Source: Pirellula sp.
Lineage (GTDB): Bacteria; Planctomycetota; Planctomycetia; Pirellulales; Lacipirellulaceae
Assembly: GCA_013822725.1 (NCBI GenBank)
Contig: PNKX01000001.1
Span: 186,001 to 250,000 of the forward strand
Length of the DNA stretch: 64,000 bases
Direction: 5' to 3'
How positions within the stretch are numbered: the first letter of the stretch is position 1; each line of letters starts with the position of its first letter. The notes under the pieces were generated by a model. That model saw nothing but the letters and a program-made list of their open reading frames with translations, ran no database searches and was not told the origin of the DNA. The position numbers and the translations under genes were made by a program. Positions 43,531-57,741 of this stretch are shown one piece after another.

Positions 43531-43834
43531 GAGCGCTCCTCCCGCCGCGGCGAGTTCGCCCGGCATTTTCTGAGAGTTTCATCACGATTGAAGCAGATAA
43601 GAAGGCAAACCCGCGAAGCGAATTGCAGACTACGCGGGGTTCATTGCAGAGATTCTGCCCCTCTTCCTTCGCTGCGTCAACGTTTGGCCCGGGGAGGCGT
43701 GCCACGACGTCGAATCGCCCTGTCGCCGAATGGGCGCTGCCAAGAGAATGCGATTGGCCTGGGCCGGACGCTCAGTTAGCGTCTGCGTTCAGGACAACCC
43801 TGCGGGAATGCGACAGGAAATGAGATGAAAAAGA

Positions 43835-43903
43835 GGCGCGGCTCCGCAGTGCCGTTGGCGGGTCGAATCCCAACGGCATAGAGTCGCGTCGCGGAGCCGC
43901 GCC
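43835..43903. repeat. Nested stem element in a 986-bp gene-free stretch
   Basis: The outer 13-bp stem GGCGCGGCTCCGC (43835-43847) pairs with 43891-43903; an inner 9-bp stem TGCCGTTGG pairs with CCAACGGCA (43850-43858, 43870-43878). The surrounding 43531-44516 has no credible gene. It includes an AT-rich patch around 44076-44110 and a region near 44250-44420 dense in GCGAC strings. Confidence 0.65.
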
Positions 43904-44432
43904 CTGAGGTCGGTCAGGCGCGATTTTCCACGCGCCAACAGGAGTACGGCCCCCATTCGCCCACCGGATGCAGAATTCCCCCAGGCGAGCCAGAAACGTC
44001 AGCTTCCGGAGCCCCGCCAAAGTGCCCGCCCTATTCCACGATTTTCTGGCCCCTCTCTTGAAAATGGCCGCCCATTTTGTAAGTATACAAATGAATATAT
44101 TCGTTCTTTGGCAACTAGCTACCTACCGCCACCCGCCGTGGAAATTTCAGCCTCGACGGAAGCGCAACCGCTGCGCGCATCGCATCAGAAATCCAGCGAG
44201 AATCGTCTTATGCCTGCGCCATGTCTGACAATTCGAACCTGCAGACATGACAGGGTTGGCAGACTAGTCGCAACACGATCCGACCTCAACGACGCGACAC
44301 AGGCGACACGACTCGCGCCGCCAGACGGCGCAACTCCAATGCCGTCAATCAGATAACGTCGGGCGACATCTGTCGCCAAAAATCGATCGACGACAAATCC
44401 GCGACAACGGCGACGCATCGTCGCCAACCTTA

Positions 44433-44457
44433 GCCCCCGGTTCTTCAAACCGGGGGC
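44433..44457. repeat. GCCCCCGGTT hairpin downstream of fusA
   Basis: GCCCCCGGTT and AACCGGGGGC form a 10-bp stem with a short loop, preceded by CCTTA. It lies 60 bp past the fusA stop on the minus strand. A relative with the same CCTTAGCCCCCGGT edge lies at 48078-48103 behind rpoC. Both may act as 3'-end structures. Confidence 0.7.
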
Positions 44458-44516
44458 GGCGCCACGCAACGGCAAGCCAACCGCTGCAGCAAAGCCGTCA
44501 GGCCAGAAAGTCCAAC

Positions 44517-46664
44517 CTACAAAAACCGCTTCAACACCTCATCCGGCGCCGCGGCGTACGTACTCGGCGTCATCGAGCAGCTCGCCCGGCCCTGGCTCAA
44601 ACTCCGCATCGCGCTGGAGTAGCCGAACAGTTTTTCGAGCGGGGCCTCGGCATGGAGGACCGTGAGATGGCCTCGCGACTGCGTGTGATTGATAATCGCC
44701 CGCCGCTGCTGCAGGTCGCTCACCAGGTCGCCAACATGCTCGTCGGGCGTGCTGATTTCGAGCTTCATGATCGGCTCGAGCAGGACCGTCCCCGCCTCGC
44801 GGAGCGCGGCGTCGAACGCCAAGCTCGCCGCCGTGCGGAACGCGATGTCGCTGCTTTCGGTCTCGTGGACTTCGCCGCCGAGCAGCGTCGCCTTCACCCG
44901 CATCAGCGGGAAGCCTCCTAACACCCCGCCCCCCTGCCCTGCGTTTTCGAGTTCCTCCATGACCACGGCGAGGAATTCGCCCGGCAGGCCATGATTCGGC
45001 GCCGCCGTGACGATGACGCCGACAGCGTTCGGCGCCGGTTCGACTTTCACGCGCACTTTCGCCGTGTGCTGGACGCCGTTCATCAGCCGCCGGCATTCGC
45101 CTTCCGCCTCGGCCGCCGTGCGGATCGTCTCGCGGTAGCTGACCCGCGGATTGTGGACCTTGACATTTAGTTTGAAGTCCCGCTGCAACCGATGCTGGAT
45201 CACTTCGAGGTGCAACTCGCCCATGCCGCTGATCAGCGTCTGGCCCGTCTCTTCGTTCTCGCTCGCCGTGAACGTCGGGTCCTGCTTCCGCAACATGTCG
45301 AGCGTTTCCGACAGCTTTTTCTTGTCGGCCGTACTCTCCGGCTCGATCGCCATCGAGATGACCGTCTGCGGGAACTCGATCGACTCCAACAGGATCGGCT
45401 CCCATGTGTCGCAAAGCGTGTCGCCGGTGACCGACTCGCGCAGTCCGATGACGCCGACGATGTCGCCAGCTGAAGCCGACTCCAGCTGCTCGTCCTTCTT
45501 GCTCGCGTGGATCCGCCAGAGTTGGGCGACGTTTTCCTTGCTCTCTTTGCCGGGGTTCAGCACGCGGCTGTTCCCCTCAAGCGTGCCGGAGTAGACCCGC
45601 ACCCACGACAGGTCGCCCGTCTTGTATGGCAATATCTTGAAGACTAGCCCGCAGAACGGCTCCTTCGGATCGGGCTTCCGCTTGATCTTCGGCAGTTCGG
45701 GTTCGCCTTCCTTCGCCTTCTTGCTCTTGCCATGGGCCTTCTGCGTCGGATCGACCCCCTCGACCGGCGGCATGTCGAGCGGGTTCGGCAAATACGCGGC
45801 CACCCCGTCGAGCAGCGGCTGGACGCCGATGCCGTGGAGCGCCGAGCCGCACAGAATCGGCTGGATCTGCTGATGCACCGTCGCGTCGCGGATCACTTTG
45901 TGGATCAACGGCTCAGGTATCGGCTCGCCGCCGAGGGCGAGCTCCATCAATTCGTTGCTGTAGTTGTAAAGCTTCTCCAACAACTCGTCGCGCCACAGTG
46001 CCGCATCGTCGGCGAACTCGGCGGGGATCGCCTCCTCGACGATCTTCCGCCCCTCTTTCCCTTCGGGAAACGTGAGGGCTTTCATCCGGATGAGGTCGAT
46101 GACGCCGCGGAATGGGTTGGCCACATGCGCGGGGCCGAGGCCCATCGGGATCTGCAGGGCGACCGGATTGGCGCCAAGCCGGTCGCGAATCTCTTCGACC
46201 AGCGTGTCAAAATTCGCCCCCTCGCGGTCGAGCTTGTTGATGAACGCGATCCGCGGCACATGGTACTTGTCAGCCTGCCGCCAGACCGTTTCGCTCTGCG
46301 CCTCGACCCCTTCGCGGGCACTGAAGACAATCACCGCCCCGTCGAGCACGCGGAGGCTCCGCTCAACCTCGGCCGTGAAGTCGACGTGGCCCGGCGTGTC
46401 GATCAGGTTGACGTCGACCTGCTTCACCGGCATACCGGGATTCGAAGCGACCTTCCAAGTGAAGGCGACGCACGCGCTGTAGATCGTAATCCCACGCTCG
46501 GCCTCCTCGGCGTCGTCGTCGGTGGTCGTCGTCCCGCGATCGACCTCGCCCGCGCGATGCTTCGACCCCGAGGCGAACAACATCCGCTCGGTCACCGTCG
46601 TCTTGCCGGCGTCGATATGGGCAATGATGCCGATGTTGCGAATTTTGGAGAGGTCGGTGGCCAT
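44517..46664 (-). CDS. fusA: Elongation factor G
   Basis: This 715-residue translational GTPase moves tRNA and mRNA through the ribosome. G motifs are IIAHIDAGKTTVTERML (G1), RGITIYSACVAFTW after a TTTTDDDAEEAE switch I, DTPGHVDFTAEVERS (G3) and NKLDREGANF (G4). Domain II carries a Lys/Pro-rich insertion (about residues 325-350, KAHGKSKKAKEGEPELPKIK), not present in E. coli EF-G. ATG 46664 is preferred; the frame to 46709 encodes only repeat-derived residues. It is separated from rpsG by a terminator and a nested repeat, so it has its own promoter. It may belong to a planctomycete-specific EF-G subgroup. Confidence 0.93.
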   Translation of the reverse strand: MATDLSKIRNIGIIAHIDAGKTTVTERMLFASGSKHRAGEVDRGTTTTDDDAEEAERGITIYSACVAFTWKVASNPGMPVKQVDVNLIDTPGHVDFTAEVERSLRVLDGAVIVFSAREGVEAQSETVWRQADKYHVPRIAFINKLDREGANFDTLVEEIRDRLGANPVALQIPMGLGPAHVANPFRGVIDLIRMKALTFPEGKEGRKIVEEAIPAEFADDAALWRDELLEKLYNYSNELMELALGGEPIPEPLIHKVIRDATVHQQIQPILCGSALHGIGVQPLLDGVAAYLPNPLDMPPVEGVDPTQKAHGKSKKAKEGEPELPKIKRKPDPKEPFCGLVFKILPYKTGDLSWVRVYSGTLEGNSRVLNPGKESKENVAQLWRIHASKKDEQLESASAGDIVGVIGLRESVTGDTLCDTWEPILLESIEFPQTVISMAIEPESTADKKKLSETLDMLRKQDPTFTASENEETGQTLISGMGELHLEVIQHRLQRDFKLNVKVHNPRVSYRETIRTAAEAEGECRRLMNGVQHTAKVRVKVEPAPNAVGVIVTAAPNHGLPGEFLAVVMEELENAGQGGGVLGGFPLMRVKATLLGGEVHETESSDIAFRTAASLAFDAALREAGTVLLEPIMKLEISTPDEHVGDLVSDLQQRRAIINHTQSRGHLTVLHAEAPLEKLFGYSSAMRSLSQGRASCSMTPSTYAAAPDEVLKRFL

Positions 46665-46679
46665 GGCTCGGTCTGAAGA

Positions 46680-46928
46680 ATTAACCGCCAAGGACGCCAA
46701 GGACGCCAAGGGGGAATCGAGTTTAGGTTTATGAGGACAAATGACTTACCACGACGGCACAACGGACACGACGATAATGCAAATCACTGCCTTTGAAATT
46801 GTATCTTTCATTCCGCGACGACGCATGCGGTGATCAACGCTTCAAGCAACTCTTGCCTTCCCGTCGTGCTCGTCGTGGTTAGTCTTCAGAATTATTCCTT
46901 GGCGTCCTTGGCGTCCTTGGCGGTTCAA
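46680..46928. repeat. Nested arm-spacer-arm element upstream of fusA
   Basis: The outer arms use a 9-bp unit: CCTTGGCGT twice then CCTTGGCGG (46897-46928) and the inverse ACCGCCAAGGACGCCAAGG (from 46684). Nested inside is another pair of arms with 8-bp-like units: 46747-46775 (ACCACGACGGCACAACGG...) and 46857-46884 (...CCCGTCGTGCTCGTCGTGG). It fills the fusA upstream region, where its promoter should lie. Confidence 0.85.
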
Positions 46929-46947
46929 TCCCCCCGCTTCCGCGCAT

Positions 46948-47008
46948 AAAAAAAGCTAGGGGCCGGGGATCAAGGCGCTCACGGCGCCCTGATCCTCAGC
47001 CCCTAGCT
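46948..47008 (-). terminator. Strong terminator after rpsG
   Basis: A long hairpin (46954-47008) with an AGCTAGGGGC/GCCCCTAGCT base and further pairing toward the loop, then TTTTTTT on the minus strand (46954-46948). It lies 18 nt past the rpsG stop and separates rpsL-rpsG from fusA. Confidence 0.88.
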
Positions 47009-47025
47009 CGTTGAATCCTAAACGG

Positions 47026-47496
47026 CTACCAGCCGAAGTGAGCAAACGCCTTGTTCGCGTCGGCCATACGGTGGACGTTTTCGCGTCGGCTGACGGCGGC
47101 GCCTTCGCGGTTGAACGCGGCGACCAACTCGTCGGCCAGCTTCTGGGCGGTGGCGCGGCCCTTCTTTTCCCGGATGGCGAGCAGCACCCAGCGAATCGCC
47201 AGCGATTGCTGACGAGTGCGGTTCACCTGCATCGGCACCTGGTACGCGGCGCCGCCGACGCGCTTCGAGCGAACTTCGATCGACGGCTTCACGTTCTCCA
47301 GCGCTTGCTGAAAGACTTCGATCGGCTCGGCGTCGGGAAGACGCTCCTTGATCAAATCCATCGCATCATAGAAGACCTGCTGGGCAGTGCTCTTCTTGCC
47401 GTCGTACATCAGGCAATTGATGAACTTGCTGGCGAGGATTGATCCGTAAACCGGATCTGGCTTCAGTTGCTTGCGGCTGGCGGTAATGCGGCCCAT
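47026..47496 (-). CDS. rpsG: 30S ribosomal protein uS7
   Basis: This 156-residue head-nucleating protein starts [20 protein letters not shown] and has [20 protein letters not shown] and [37 protein letters not shown] at the end. ATG 47496. It follows rpsL across a heptad element. Confidence 0.98.
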   Translation of the reverse strand: MGRITASRKQLKPDPVYGSILASKFINCLMYDGKKSTAQQVFYDAMDLIKERLPDAEPIEVFQQALENVKPSIEVRSKRVGGAAYQVPMQVNRTRQQSLAIRWVLLAIREKKGRATAQKLADELVAAFNREGAAVSRRENVHRMADANKAFAHFGW

Positions 47497-47502
47497 GTCA
47501 AT

Positions 47503-47584
47503 TAGCTGTCAGCGTTCAGCTGTCAGCACTCAGCTCAATGTGATTTGAAAAAGCTGACAGCTCATCGCTGACAGCTGAAAGCTT
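47503..47584. repeat. Arm-spacer-arm element, 7-bp units, rpsL-rpsG
   Basis: The left arm is AGCTGTC, AGCGTTC, AGCTGTC, AGCACTC, AGCTCA; the right arm AGCTGAC, AGCTCAT, CGCTGAC, AGCTGAA. It is the most regular of the set. It fills the spacer. Confidence 0.9.
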
Positions 47585-47588
47585 CTAA

Positions 47589-47957
47589 CTAGCTCTTCTT
47601 CGCGCCGTACTTGCTGCGGCTCTGCTTCCGGCCGTTGACGCCCAGCGTATCGAGGGCGCCGCGGACGACGTGGTAACGCACGCCCGGCAAGTCGCGAACG
47701 CGGCCGCCGCGGACCAGCACGATGCTATGTTCCTGCAGCGTGTGGCCTTCGCCCGGGATGTACACCGTGACTTCCTTGCCGTTCGACAACCGCACGCGGG
47801 TGATCTTCCGGAGAGCCGAGTTCGGCTTCTTCGGCGTCATTGTGCGAACCTGCAAGCAGACCCCGCGCTTGAAGGGGCAGCGATCGAGGATCGGCGACTT
47901 GCTGAACTTCCGCTTCGGCCGACGGCGGCTGCGGACCAGTTGGTTGATCGTGGGCAT
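47589..47957 (-). CDS. rpsL: 30S ribosomal protein uS12
   Basis: This 122-residue decoding-centre protein starts [40 protein letters not shown] has Lys43 intact. The second loop reads [20 protein letters not shown], so position 88 (E. coli numbering, identical here) is Arg instead of Lys. K88R is a classical streptomycin-resistance change. The start is ATG 47957. Confidence 0.98.
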   Translation of the reverse strand: MPTINQLVRSRRRPKRKFSKSPILDRCPFKRGVCLQVRTMTPKKPNSALRKITRVRLSNGKEVTVYIPGEGHTLQEHSIVLVRGGRVRDLPGVRYHVVRGALDTLGVNGRKQSRSKYGAKKS

Positions 47958-48077
47958 GGGCTAACTTGCCTGAGGCGCTTTCTAAATAGGGCCCGTCGAA
48001 ACGGGTGGAACCAATCAATTTATCGCAACGGGGAGCCCTGTCAACGGCCGTTTGGCAGCCTTCGACGAGGGCGTAAA

Positions 48078-48103
48078 CCCCCGGTCACTGACCGGGGGCT
48101 AAG
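48078..48103. repeat. CCCCCGGT hairpin downstream of rpoC
   Basis: CCCCCGGT, CACTG loop, ACCGGGGG (48078-48098), then CTAAGG. On the minus strand it follows the rpoC stop by 19 nt and ends ...GGGGGTTTACG, so it may help terminate. It is related to 44433-44457. Confidence 0.7.
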
Positions 48104-48121
48104 GTCGTCCCCGAATTCTTC

Positions 48122-52525
<4,404 letters not shown>

Positions 52526-52595
52526 ATCGTTCCTCGCTGGAACATGGCCGTGAGGCCGTGGTTTATAGTCTCTGTTCCGAGTCGCTCGGCGCGCC

Positions 52596-52621
52596 GGACT
52601 GGTCGCTTTAGCGACCAGTCC
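52596..52621. repeat. 26-bp palindrome, copy 5
   Basis: GGACTGGTCGCTT followed by TAGCGACCAGTCC, one base off a perfect palindrome at the centre. It is inside the rpoB-rpoC spacer and preceded by GCGCC. Confidence 0.88.
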
Positions 52622-52642
52622 AGAAGCACCGCTTGATCTGAC

Positions 52643-55600
52643 TTACAACACCCGCTTTTCGAGCTGCATGTTCAGCCCCAAGCCGCGGATTTCGTTGGTG
52701 AGCACGTCGAAGCTCGCCGGGGTGCCGGCTTGCAGCGTGTTCTCGCCCTTGACCATCGACTCGTAAATCTTCGTCCGGCCTTCGACGTCGTCGCTCTTCA
52801 CCGTCAGCAGTTCTTGCAGGATGTAGGCGGCGCCGTAGGCCTCGAGGGCCCACACTTCCATCTCGCCGAAGCGTTGGCCGCCGAACCGCGCCTTGCCGCC
52901 CAACGGTTGTTGGGTGATGAGCGAGTACGGACCCGTGCTGCGGGCATGCACCTTGTCGTCCACCAAGTGATGGAGCTTCAGCATGTAGATGAAGCCAACC
53001 GTCGTTTCCTGCTCGAACGGCATGCCGGTGCGGCCGTCGTTCAGGCGGGCCTTGCCGTGCCGCGGCAAGCCAGCCTTCTCCAGACAATCGTTAATCTCTT
53101 CTTCCGTGGCGCCGTCGAACACTGGCGTCACCGCGCGGAAGCCGAGCTTGGCGCCGGCCCAGCCGAGGTGGGTTTCCAGAATCTGCCCTACGTTCATACG
53201 GCTCGGCACGCCCAGCGGGTTCAACATGATCTGCACCGGGGTACCGTCCGGCAGGAACGGCATATCCTCGATCGGCAAGATCTTGGAGATCACGCCCTTG
53301 TTACCATGGCGGCCGGCCATCTTGTCGCCAACCGAGATCACGCGCTTCGTGGCGACGTAGACCTTGACCATCTGCAGCACGCCGCTGCGGAGCTCGTCGC
53401 CGCGCTTCATCGAGTTGAGCGTCCGATCGCGCTCGTCGATCGCCTCCTCGACGTCGGGCCACAATTGCTTGTAGGCCTGCTGCACCGACTTCTTGCGGTC
53501 GTCACTGCGGATATCGAGGTTGTCGACCTTGAAGTTAACTGCCTGATCAGCGACGAACTGTGGCTCCTGATTGTGGATCAGCTCGTTGCCGTCTTCGTCG
53601 GTCAGCTTCTTGCCGAGGATTTTCTCGATCTCGGTCGCCAGGGCGGTGAACATGGCAGCGATTTTGTCGTTGCCGCTCTTCTCCGCATCCTTCAGCGAAC
53701 GCTCGAACGCCTTGCGTTCGTCTTCCGAGAGGCTCATCCGGCGGGAGAACTTCTGCGTGTCGATGACGATCCCCTCGACGCCCGACGGGACTTCGAGCGA
53801 ATCGTTCTTCACGTCTTCGCCGGCGCGACCGAAGATCGCGTGCAGCAGCTTCTCTTCCGGCGTCAGTTCGGTCTTGCTCTTGGGCGAGACCTTGCCGACA
53901 AGAATGTCGCCTGGCCACACGAAGGTGCCGACCCGCACGATGCCGCTCTCATCGAGATTGCGGAGAGCTTTCTCGCTGACGTTCGGGATGTCGCGCGTGA
54001 ATTCCTCGCGTCCCAGCTTCGTCTCGCGAATTTCGACGTCGAACTCTTCGATGTGAATCGAAGTGTACGTGTCGTTGTGAACCAACTCTTCGCTGATGAT
54101 GATCGCGTCTTCGAAGTTGTAACCTTCGTACGACATGAACGCGACGAGGACGTTGCGGCCCAGCGCCAAGTCTCCGCGGTAGGTCGCGGCGCCGTCAGCG
54201 ATGACGTCGCCCTTCTCGACCTTGTCGCCGATCTTCACGAGCGGCTTCTGGTTCTGGCAGGTCCGCTCGTTGAGACCGACGAACTTCCGCATCTGATGCT
54301 TTTCAGGGCCGATTTCGATCCGGTCGGCGTCGACGTAGGTGACGGTTCCCTTGTGACCAGCCCGCACCAACATGCCGGAGTGGCGCGCCACGTCGCGCTC
54401 CAGACCGGTGCCGACGATCGGCGGCTCGGCGATCAACAGCGGCACCGCTTGGCGCTGCATGTTGGATCCCATGAGCGCGCGGTTGGCGTCGTCATGTTCG
54501 AGGAACGGAATCAATCCGGCCGACACGCCGATCATCTGGCTCGGCGCCACGTCGGTGTATTGGATCTTTTCCGTCGGCACGACCATGAAGTCGCTGCGAT
54601 ACCGGGCCACGACCGTGTCGCCCTGAATCTCGTTGTTCTTCACCGGCACGTCGGCCGAGGCGACGTAGGCGTCCGACTCTTCGTCGGCACGCAGCCACAC
54701 CACCTCTTCGGTCAGCTTGCCATTCTTCACCTTGCGGTAAGGCGTGACCAGGAAGCCGTAATCGTCGACCGTGGCATACATCGCCAAGCTCGAGATCAGA
54801 CCGATGTTCGTACCTTCCGGCGTTTCAATCGGGCAAATGCGGCCGTAGTGCGAAATATGAACATCGCGCACTTCGAAGCCAGCCCGCTTGCGATTCAAAC
54901 CGCCCGGGCCAAGGGCCGACAACCGGCGTTCGTGCGTGAGCATCGAGAGCGGGTTCGTCTGGTCGACGACCTGCGACAGCTCGCCGCGGCCGAAGAAGTA
55001 CTCGATCGCCGCCGAAATCGACTTCGGGTTGATCAAGCTCCGCGGCGTCATATCGGCCGCGTCCTTCAGGCTCATCCGCTCTTGCACGGTGCGGCGGAGC
55101 TTCAGGAAACCCTTGCGAATTTCATCGCACGCCAGTTCGTCGATCGTCCGCAGACGACGATTGCCGAGGTGGTCGATGTCGTCGACGTAGGCTTCGTTCT
55201 CGCCGGCGACGAGCAGCAACAGGTAGTTGATCGCCGCGAGCAGATCTTCCGGCCGCAGGACCATTTCGGTCTCCGCGACGTTCAGGTTCAGCTTGCGATT
55301 CATGCGGAAGCGGCCGACGCGGCCCAACCGATAACGATTGGCGTCGAAGAACTTCTCGCTGAACAGCGCGCGGGCCTTCTCCAGCTGCGGCGGATTGCCC
55401 GGACGGAGCCGTTGGTAAATGCGGAGCAACGCTTCTTCGTGGCTCGACGTGTTGTCGTCGGTCAGCGCGTTCAGCAGATGCGGCGTCTTCGGCGGGTCCA
55501 TCACGTCGACCTGCTTCACGCCCGACGTGCAGATGATCTCTGCCACGTTCTTCGTGATCCGCTGGCCCGACTCGATGATGATTTCGCCGGCGCGTTCGCT

Positions 55601-56356
55601 CTCGCCAGGATAGACGACGTCTTCAACGGCGACCTTGCCTTCAAGCTTGCCCGCGCTGCGGCCGTCGACGACCTTCTGCTTCGTCACCGGGTAGAAGCGA
55701 CGGAGAATTTCAGCGTCGGAGCCCAGCTCGGGCGACATCGCCCGCAGCAGCGTCATCGCCGAGAACTTGCCGCTCTGGTCGATGCGAACGGTGACGCTGT
55801 CTTTCTTCGTCGTGTTGAGCTCGATCCAGCTGCCGCGCTCGGGGATCACGCGGCACGAGTACATGCGACGCTCGCCCGGATCCATTTCCGAGACGAAGTC
55901 GATGCCCGGCGACCGGTGGAGCTGCGACACCACGACGCGCTCGGCGCCGTTGATGATGAACTCGCCGCCGCCCAACATGATCGGCAGATCGCCGAGGTAG
56001 ACTTCCTCAACGACCGGCGTCTCTTTATTCAACTGCAGCCAGATGCGGAACGGTCGACCGTAGGTCAGCCGCAGCTGCCGGCACTCGTCCATGCTGTAGC
56101 GCGGCTTCCCGAGCTCGTAGCGGAGATACTCGAGCTTGATCGTCTTGTCGTAACTTTCGATCGGGAAGATTTCCTGCAGGACCGCTTCAAGCCCTTCGCT
56201 CTTCCGCTTGGCGGGCGAACCGCCGTTGTACTGCAGGAATCGCTCGTAGCTTTCAGTCTGAATCTGCGTCAGATCGGGAAGGTCGAAGGATTCCCGTCCG
56301 CTGCCGAAGCTGCGGATGTTCTGAGTGACCAGCCGCCGCTGAGCCGTGACTGCCAT
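52643..56356 (-). CDS. rpoB: RNA polymerase beta subunit
   Basis: This 1237-residue subunit has the rifampicin region [20 protein letters not shown] then RLSALGPGG. Residues matching E. coli Gln513, Asp516, His526 and Ser531 are all the sensitive type; N518T is the main difference. [20 protein letters not shown] and [20 protein letters not shown] are conserved. It is somewhat shorter than E. coli (1342), lacking the large beta insertions. The upstream spacer to rplL holds hairpins. ATG 56356. Confidence 0.98.
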   Translation of the reverse strand: MAVTAQRRLVTQNIRSFGSGRESFDLPDLTQIQTESYERFLQYNGGSPAKRKSEGLEAVLQEIFPIESYDKTIKLEYLRYELGKPRYSMDECRQLRLTYGRPFRIWLQLNKETPVVEEVYLGDLPIMLGGGEFIINGAERVVVSQLHRSPGIDFVSEMDPGERRMYSCRVIPERGSWIELNTTKKDSVTVRIDQSGKFSAMTLLRAMSPELGSDAEILRRFYPVTKQKVVDGRSAGKLEGKVAVEDVVYPGESERAGEIIIESGQRITKNVAEIICTSGVKQVDVMDPPKTPHLLNALTDDNTSSHEEALLRIYQRLRPGNPPQLEKARALFSEKFFDANRYRLGRVGRFRMNRKLNLNVAETEMVLRPEDLLAAINYLLLLVAGENEAYVDDIDHLGNRRLRTIDELACDEIRKGFLKLRRTVQERMSLKDAADMTPRSLINPKSISAAIEYFFGRGELSQVVDQTNPLSMLTHERRLSALGPGGLNRKRAGFEVRDVHISHYGRICPIETPEGTNIGLISSLAMYATVDDYGFLVTPYRKVKNGKLTEEVVWLRADEESDAYVASADVPVKNNEIQGDTVVARYRSDFMVVPTEKIQYTDVAPSQMIGVSAGLIPFLEHDDANRALMGSNMQRQAVPLLIAEPPIVGTGLERDVARHSGMLVRAGHKGTVTYVDADRIEIGPEKHQMRKFVGLNERTCQNQKPLVKIGDKVEKGDVIADGAATYRGDLALGRNVLVAFMSYEGYNFEDAIIISEELVHNDTYTSIHIEEFDVEIRETKLGREEFTRDIPNVSEKALRNLDESGIVRVGTFVWPGDILVGKVSPKSKTELTPEEKLLHAIFGRAGEDVKNDSLEVPSGVEGIVIDTQKFSRRMSLSEDERKAFERSLKDAEKSGNDKIAAMFTALATEIEKILGKKLTDEDGNELIHNQEPQFVADQAVNFKVDNLDIRSDDRKKSVQQAYKQLWPDVEEAIDERDRTLNSMKRGDELRSGVLQMVKVYVATKRVISVGDKMAGRHGNKGVISKILPIEDMPFLPDGTPVQIMLNPLGVPSRMNVGQILETHLGWAGAKLGFRAVTPVFDGATEEEINDCLEKAGLPRHGKARLNDGRTGMPFEQETTVGFIYMLKLHHLVDDKVHARSTGPYSLITQQPLGGKARFGGQRFGEMEVWALEAYGAAYILQELLTVKSDDVEGRTKIYESMVKGENTLQAGTPASFDVLTNEIRGLGLNMQLEKRVL

Positions 56357-56446
56357 ATGGCAAACTGCTCCGTTCTAACGAGGTGGGAACCTAAACCGCG
56401 CGCCGCAAACTAGCCGATTGATTGAAATGCTATCTCGTTTCGTCCC

Positions 56447-56499
56447 CTAGCCGGATCGCCACGCGATCCGGGCTCCGGAGGGCGTGGCCCTCCGGCTAG
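56447..56499. repeat. Twin-hairpin element with complementary loops, rplL-rpoB spacer
   Basis: Two perfect 9-bp stems stand side by side: CCGGATCGC/GCGATCCGG (56451-56471, loop CAC) and CCGGAGGGC/GCCCTCCGG (56475-56495, loop GTG). The triloops are complementary to each other and the pair is flanked by CTAG on both sides (CTAGCCGG ... CCGGCTAG). Gene-free stretch 56357-56698. Confidence 0.8.
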
Positions 56500-56645
56500 C
56501 GGCAAAACTAGCTAGCTTTCAACAAACGACAAACGCAGCCAAGAGGCCGTGCTACCCCTTCGCTGCTTCGCACGATCAGGCAAGTATATCGAAACCGCGT
56601 CGCTCTGGGCGCCGCCAACCAATCAAGCCGCTCTGGCGCAACGCA

Positions 56646-56676
56646 GCGACCCCGGCGCGCCGCGCCGGGGGTCGCT
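56646..56676. repeat. GC-rich hairpin downstream of rplL (possible attenuator)
   Basis: AGCGACCCC with GGGGTCGCT flank a GC-rich centre, 23 bp past the rplL stop on the minus strand. No T-run follows. The position between rplL and rpoB is where E. coli has a partial terminator that lowers rpoBC transcription relative to L7/L12. Confidence 0.6.
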
Positions 56677-56698
56677 TGCTGCGATGCAGTCGCAAAAA

Positions 56699-57100
56699 CT
56701 ACTTGATGGTGACCTTGGCGCCGGCGTCTTCGAGCTCCTTCTTCAGCTTCTCGGCCTCTTCCTTCGAGACCCCTTCCTTTACCTTGCTGGGGACGCCTTC
56801 GACCAGGTCCTTGGCTTCCTTCAGACCGAGGCCGGTGGCGCTGCGGACGACCTTGATCACGTTGATCTTGTTCTCGCCGAAGCTGTCCATCACGACGTTG
56901 AATTCGGTCTGGACTTCGGCCACTTCCGCCGCGGCGGCAGGACCGGCCATCATCACCGCGCCGCCCGAGGCGGGTTCGATGCCGTGGACGTCCTTCAGAT
57001 AATCGCTCAGTTCCTTCGCTTCCTTCAGCGTCAGCTTGACAATGTCGTCGCCGAGCTTCTTGGTGTTGGCGGAAAATTCGATAACGGCTGCATCGCTCAT
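56699..57100 (-). CDS. rplL: 50S ribosomal protein bL7/L12
   Basis: This 133-residue stalk protein has an N-terminal dimerisation helix pair, an Ala/Gly/Met-rich hinge ([19 protein letters not shown]) and the [23 protein letters not shown] then [20 protein letters not shown], the factor-binding surface. It ends [16 protein letters not shown] 57100. Confidence 0.98.
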   Translation of the reverse strand: MSDAAVIEFSANTKKLGDDIVKLTLKEAKELSDYLKDVHGIEPASGGAVMMAGPAAAAEVAEVQTEFNVVMDSFGENKINVIKVVRSATGLGLKEAKDLVEGVPSKVKEGVSKEEAEKLKKELEDAGAKVTIK

Positions 57101-57202
57101 GACAAACTACCCTTTCGCAATTGCGGGCGTTACGCCCAGTTTGAATTAGTGTTTTTGATTTATGAATGGAAGGATTCCGATTGCGGTCGTGACACCCGGC
57201 AA

Positions 57203-57727
57203 TCAACCCTCTTCTTCTTCGCTCTTCTTCTTGACCTGGCTTGCCAGCTTGGCGCCCGGACCCAACAGCTGGGCAACCAACGTGGCTCCCGGCGACAAAA
57301 TCTGCCCCACGAGCAGGCTCAACTGCTCGCCGCGGCTCGGCCACTTGCTGACCTTCTTCACATCCTCGGCCGACAGCCTGGATCCGCCCATCGAGCCCCC
57401 CTTGGGAGCAAATGGAGCGAACGCCTTGTCGTCGGCGTATTTGGTGATCTCCTTAGCCAGCGAAACGATGTCCTCGGCTCCCCAAACGATGGTCGCCGAC
57501 CCTTCGCTGCCTTCAAAGGCTGCCGAGAGCGCCGTCCCTTCCGTCGCGCGACGGGCAAGACTCGATTTCACCATGAGCATCTTGATGCCCTTCTGGCGAA
57601 ACTGCTTCCGCAACTCGACGTTCTTGTTGGCTTCCAAGCCCGCGATATCGACGACCAGCACGTCGCTGACGCCATCCAGACGCTTTTTCAAGTCGTCGGT
57701 AATCAGGTCTTTCAGGTATTTGCTCAT
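57203..57727 (-). CDS. rplJ: 50S ribosomal protein uL10
   Basis: This 174-residue stalk base protein anchors L7/L12. KDLITDDLKKRLDGVSDVLV, FRQKGIKMLMVKSSLARRAT and VWGAEDIVSLAKEITKYADD are conserved, with a C-terminal helix ending in KKKSEEEEG. ATG 57727. The spacer to rplL contains GATTGC/GCAATC-edged inverted sequence (57180-57206). Confidence 0.96.
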   Translation of the reverse strand: MSKYLKDLITDDLKKRLDGVSDVLVVDIAGLEANKNVELRKQFRQKGIKMLMVKSSLARRATEGTALSAAFEGSEGSATIVWGAEDIVSLAKEITKYADDKAFAPFAPKGGSMGGSRLSAEDVKKVSKWPSRGEQLSLLVGQILSPGATLVAQLLGPGAKLASQVKKKSEEEEG

Positions 57728-57741
57728 AATAAACTCTCACA

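Noticed and set aside
44076-44110. AT-rich patch with TATACT on the minus strand as promoter of the PEP-CTERM gene
   Set aside because: No -35 at 16-18 bp and over 500 bp from the gene; kept only as a note.
47503-47584. Heptad repeats considered as a CRISPR array
   Set aside because: Units are contiguous 7-mers without spacers, arms are inverted and no cas gene is near.
52730-56413. A 1227-codon open frame on the plus strand opposite rpoB
   Set aside because: rpoB is certain on the minus strand; the long antisense frame follows from GC-rich third positions and encodes no recognisable protein. The same holds for long frames opposite the TPR gene (11265-12860), rpoC (51017-52516) and others.
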